Shown in pieces: positions 6,407-7,485 of a stretch of 7,485 nt of DNA. Position 1 is the first letter of the stretch. Each line of letters begins with the position of its first letter. The notes under the pieces were generated by a model that ran no database searches, had not been told where the DNA came from, and was given only the letters and a program-made list of their open reading frames with translations. The position numbers and the translations under genes are program-made. The DNA comes from an uncultured Clostridia bacterium (GTDB taxonomy: Bacteria; Bacillota; Clostridia; Oscillospirales; Acutalibacteraceae). The stretch is from NCBI GenBank assembly GCA_947165115.1, contig CAMUZD010000073.1:1-7485 (forward strand), given 5' to 3'.

Positions 6407-7276
6407 ATGAGCAGTGATTATACAACCAGCGAGCGCATCCATGATATTATTACCGCGCTCCCTTATATCAAACGTTATACCGGCAAAATCGTGGTCGTCA
6501 AATACGGCGGGAACGCGATGATAAATGAAGAACTTAAGCATCAGGTCATGCTTGACCTCGTGCTCCTGTGGACCATCGGCGTCAAGGTCGTGCTCGTTCA
6601 CGGCGGCGGCCCCGAAATCAGCGATATGATGGCAAAGCTCGGCAAGGAGCCCGAATTTGTAGACGGTCTGCGTGTTACCGATAAAGAGACAGTTGATATA
6701 GTCCAAATGGTGCTCGCGGGCAAGGTCAATAAAACTCTCGTCAATTACCTTGAGGAGAAAGGTGCCAAGGCAATCGGTCTCTCGGGTATGGACGGCAGAC
6801 TTATCGAGGCTCAGGTCAAGGATGAAAAACTCGGCTATGTCGGCGAGATTACAAAAATCAATCCTCAGCCGATAATCGACCTGCTTGAGAAGGGCTACAT
6901 CCCCGTTATATCAACACTCGGTTGCGACCGTGAGGGCAACGCTTATAACATAAACGGCGACACCGCCGCGGCAAAAATCGCGGGCGCTCTCAAGGCCGAG
7001 AGATTCCTGCTGATGACCGATATCGCAGGCGTGCTAAAGGATAAGGACGATCCTTCAACCCTTATTCCCGAGATTTCAAAGGAAGAGGCCGAGAAATACT
7101 ATGCCGACGGCACGATTTCCGGCGGTATGATTCCGAAGGTTCAGTGCTGCTTTGACGCCATTGATGACGGCGTCAAGAGCGTGGTTATAATGAACGGCAC
7201 AATTCCGCATTCAATTCTTATCGAGCTTCTCACAAACGAGGGCGCGGGCACGATGTTCAACGGAGGCGCAAAATGA
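6407..7276 (+). CDS. argB: Acetylglutamate kinase, probably arginine-sensitive
   Basis: ArgB phosphorylates N-acetylglutamate with ATP, the second step of the pathway. The amino-acid-kinase fold motifs are present: VVKYGGNAM with K32, VHGGGPEI (64-71), DGLRVTD with R89 (86-92) for substrate binding, INGDTAAAK with N183 and D185, and GGMIPKVQ with K244 near the ATP phosphates. At 289 residues it is longer than the E. coli enzyme (258). The extra N-terminal segment (about 1-26, with ALPYIKRYTG) matches the helix that links dimers into hexamers in arginine-inhibited kinases. The C-terminal ELLTNEGAGTMF also fits the arginine-sensitive class. The ribosome binding site AGAGG (6396-6400) overlaps the end of argJ, with only 10 bases between the genes. 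The stop overlaps the argD start as ATGA, so argD translation is coupled. Confidence 0.96.
   Translation: MSSDYTTSERIHDIITALPYIKRYTGKIVVVKYGGNAMINEELKHQVMLDLVLLWTIGVKVVLVHGGGPEISDMMAKLGKEPEFVDGLRVTDKETVDIVQMVLAGKVNKTLVNYLEEKGAKAIGLSGMDGRLIEAQVKDEKLGYVGEITKINPQPIIDLLEKGYIPVISTLGCDREGNAYNINGDTAAAKIAGALKAERFLLMTDIAGVLKDKDDPSTLIPEISKEEAEKYYADGTISGGMIPKVQCCFDAIDDGVKSVVIMNGTIPHSILIELLTNEGAGTMFNGGAK
7262..7266 (+). promoter_or_regulatory. Ribosome binding site of argD inside the argB end
   Basis: GGAGG lies within the last codons of argB, 6 bases before the ATG at 7273. It supports the ATGA overlap start of argD. Confidence 0.8.
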
Positions 7277-7485
7277 ATCTGAAAGAAAAGGACAAGGCCT
7301 ATATTGCTTCCACCTATAACCGTTTCCCGGTAGAGGTGGTCTCGGGCAAGGGTTCAATCCTCATTGATGAAAAAGGGAAAGAATATATAGATATGGGCAG
7401 CGGTATCGGCGTGACAGCGTTCGGAATCGCGGATGACAAGTGGCAGGCGGCAATCGCGGCTCAGATTGCAAAGGTTCAGCATACT
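7273..7485 (+). CDS. argD: Acetylornithine aminotransferase, N-terminal part (cut by window edge)
   Basis: Only the first 71 codons are present, and the frame runs open to the last base. The N-terminus is that of class III, PLP-dependent acetylornithine transaminases: STYNRFPVEVVSGKGS, then the beta-strand region DEKGKEYIDMGSGIGVTAFG, and ending at QIAKVQHT, just before the point where the family usually continues with SNLYY. The enzyme converts N-acetylglutamate semialdehyde and glutamate to N-acetylornithine and 2-oxoglutarate. The PLP lysine and most of the active site lie outside the window. It is the fourth gene of the operon after argC, argJ and argB. Ornithine aminotransferases share this fold, but the operon position makes argD the clear choice. 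Confidence 0.93.
   Translation, partial: MNLKEKDKAYIASTYNRFPVEVVSGKGSILIDEKGKEYIDMGSGIGVTAFGIADDKWQAAIAAQIAKVQHT

Noticed and set aside
1..7485. Defence system, prophage, transposon or tRNA genes
   Set aside because: Every gene is housekeeping or a plausible chromosomal neighbour; no terminal inverted repeats, transposase, integrase or tRNA-like sequence was seen on either strand.

Overview
The window reads as chromosomal DNA of a Gram-positive anaerobe, most likely a member of the Clostridia (Ruminococcaceae/Oscillospiraceae-like). This is inferred from the style of the proteins, the argC-argJ-argB-argD gene order, strong Shine-Dalgarno sites of the AGGAG/GGAGG type, a sigma-A promoter of Firmicutes type and very tight gene packing. 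Coding DNA is of moderate GC content, while the one real intergenic gap (4047-4240) is very AT-rich. There is no sign of phage, plasmid, insertion sequence, CRISPR array or RNA gene. The content is mostly housekeeping, and no new multi-gene system is evident.

Left block (1-3240, + strand): the C-terminal part of a RecD2-like DNA helicase, a ComF-family phosphoribosyltransferase-like protein, an MreB/Mbl actin homologue, and a small protein of unknown function with a cysteine-peptidase (C39/papain-like) Cys-His-Asn pattern. The first three genes overlap by 4 and 1 bases, and the fourth starts one base after the mreB stop. They look like one operon whose promoter lies upstream of the window. 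The block ends at a bidirectional hairpin terminator (3288-3313).

Middle (3333-4046, - strand): a calcineurin-like metallophosphoesterase of the YfcE type, converging on the same terminator. Its upstream region is shared with the divergent arginine operon.

Right block (4241 to the window end, + strand): arginine (ornithine) biosynthesis genes argC, argJ, argB and the first 71 codons of argD. They are preceded by a consensus-like promoter (TTGACT, 17 bp, TATAAT) with a leader of only about 24 nt. ArgB phosphorylates N-acetylglutamate, ArgC reduces the acyl phosphate to the semialdehyde, ArgD transaminates it to N-acetylornithine, and ArgJ transfers the acetyl group back to glutamate and releases ornithine. 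ArgB carries the N-terminal helix typical of arginine-inhibited kinases, so feedback control probably acts at that step. ArgC is of the short (about 300-residue) type.

The points most worth a second look are the uncharacterised putative cysteine peptidase tied to mreB, the presence of mreB without mreC/mreD, and the possible ArgR-type half-sites in the argC promoter region.
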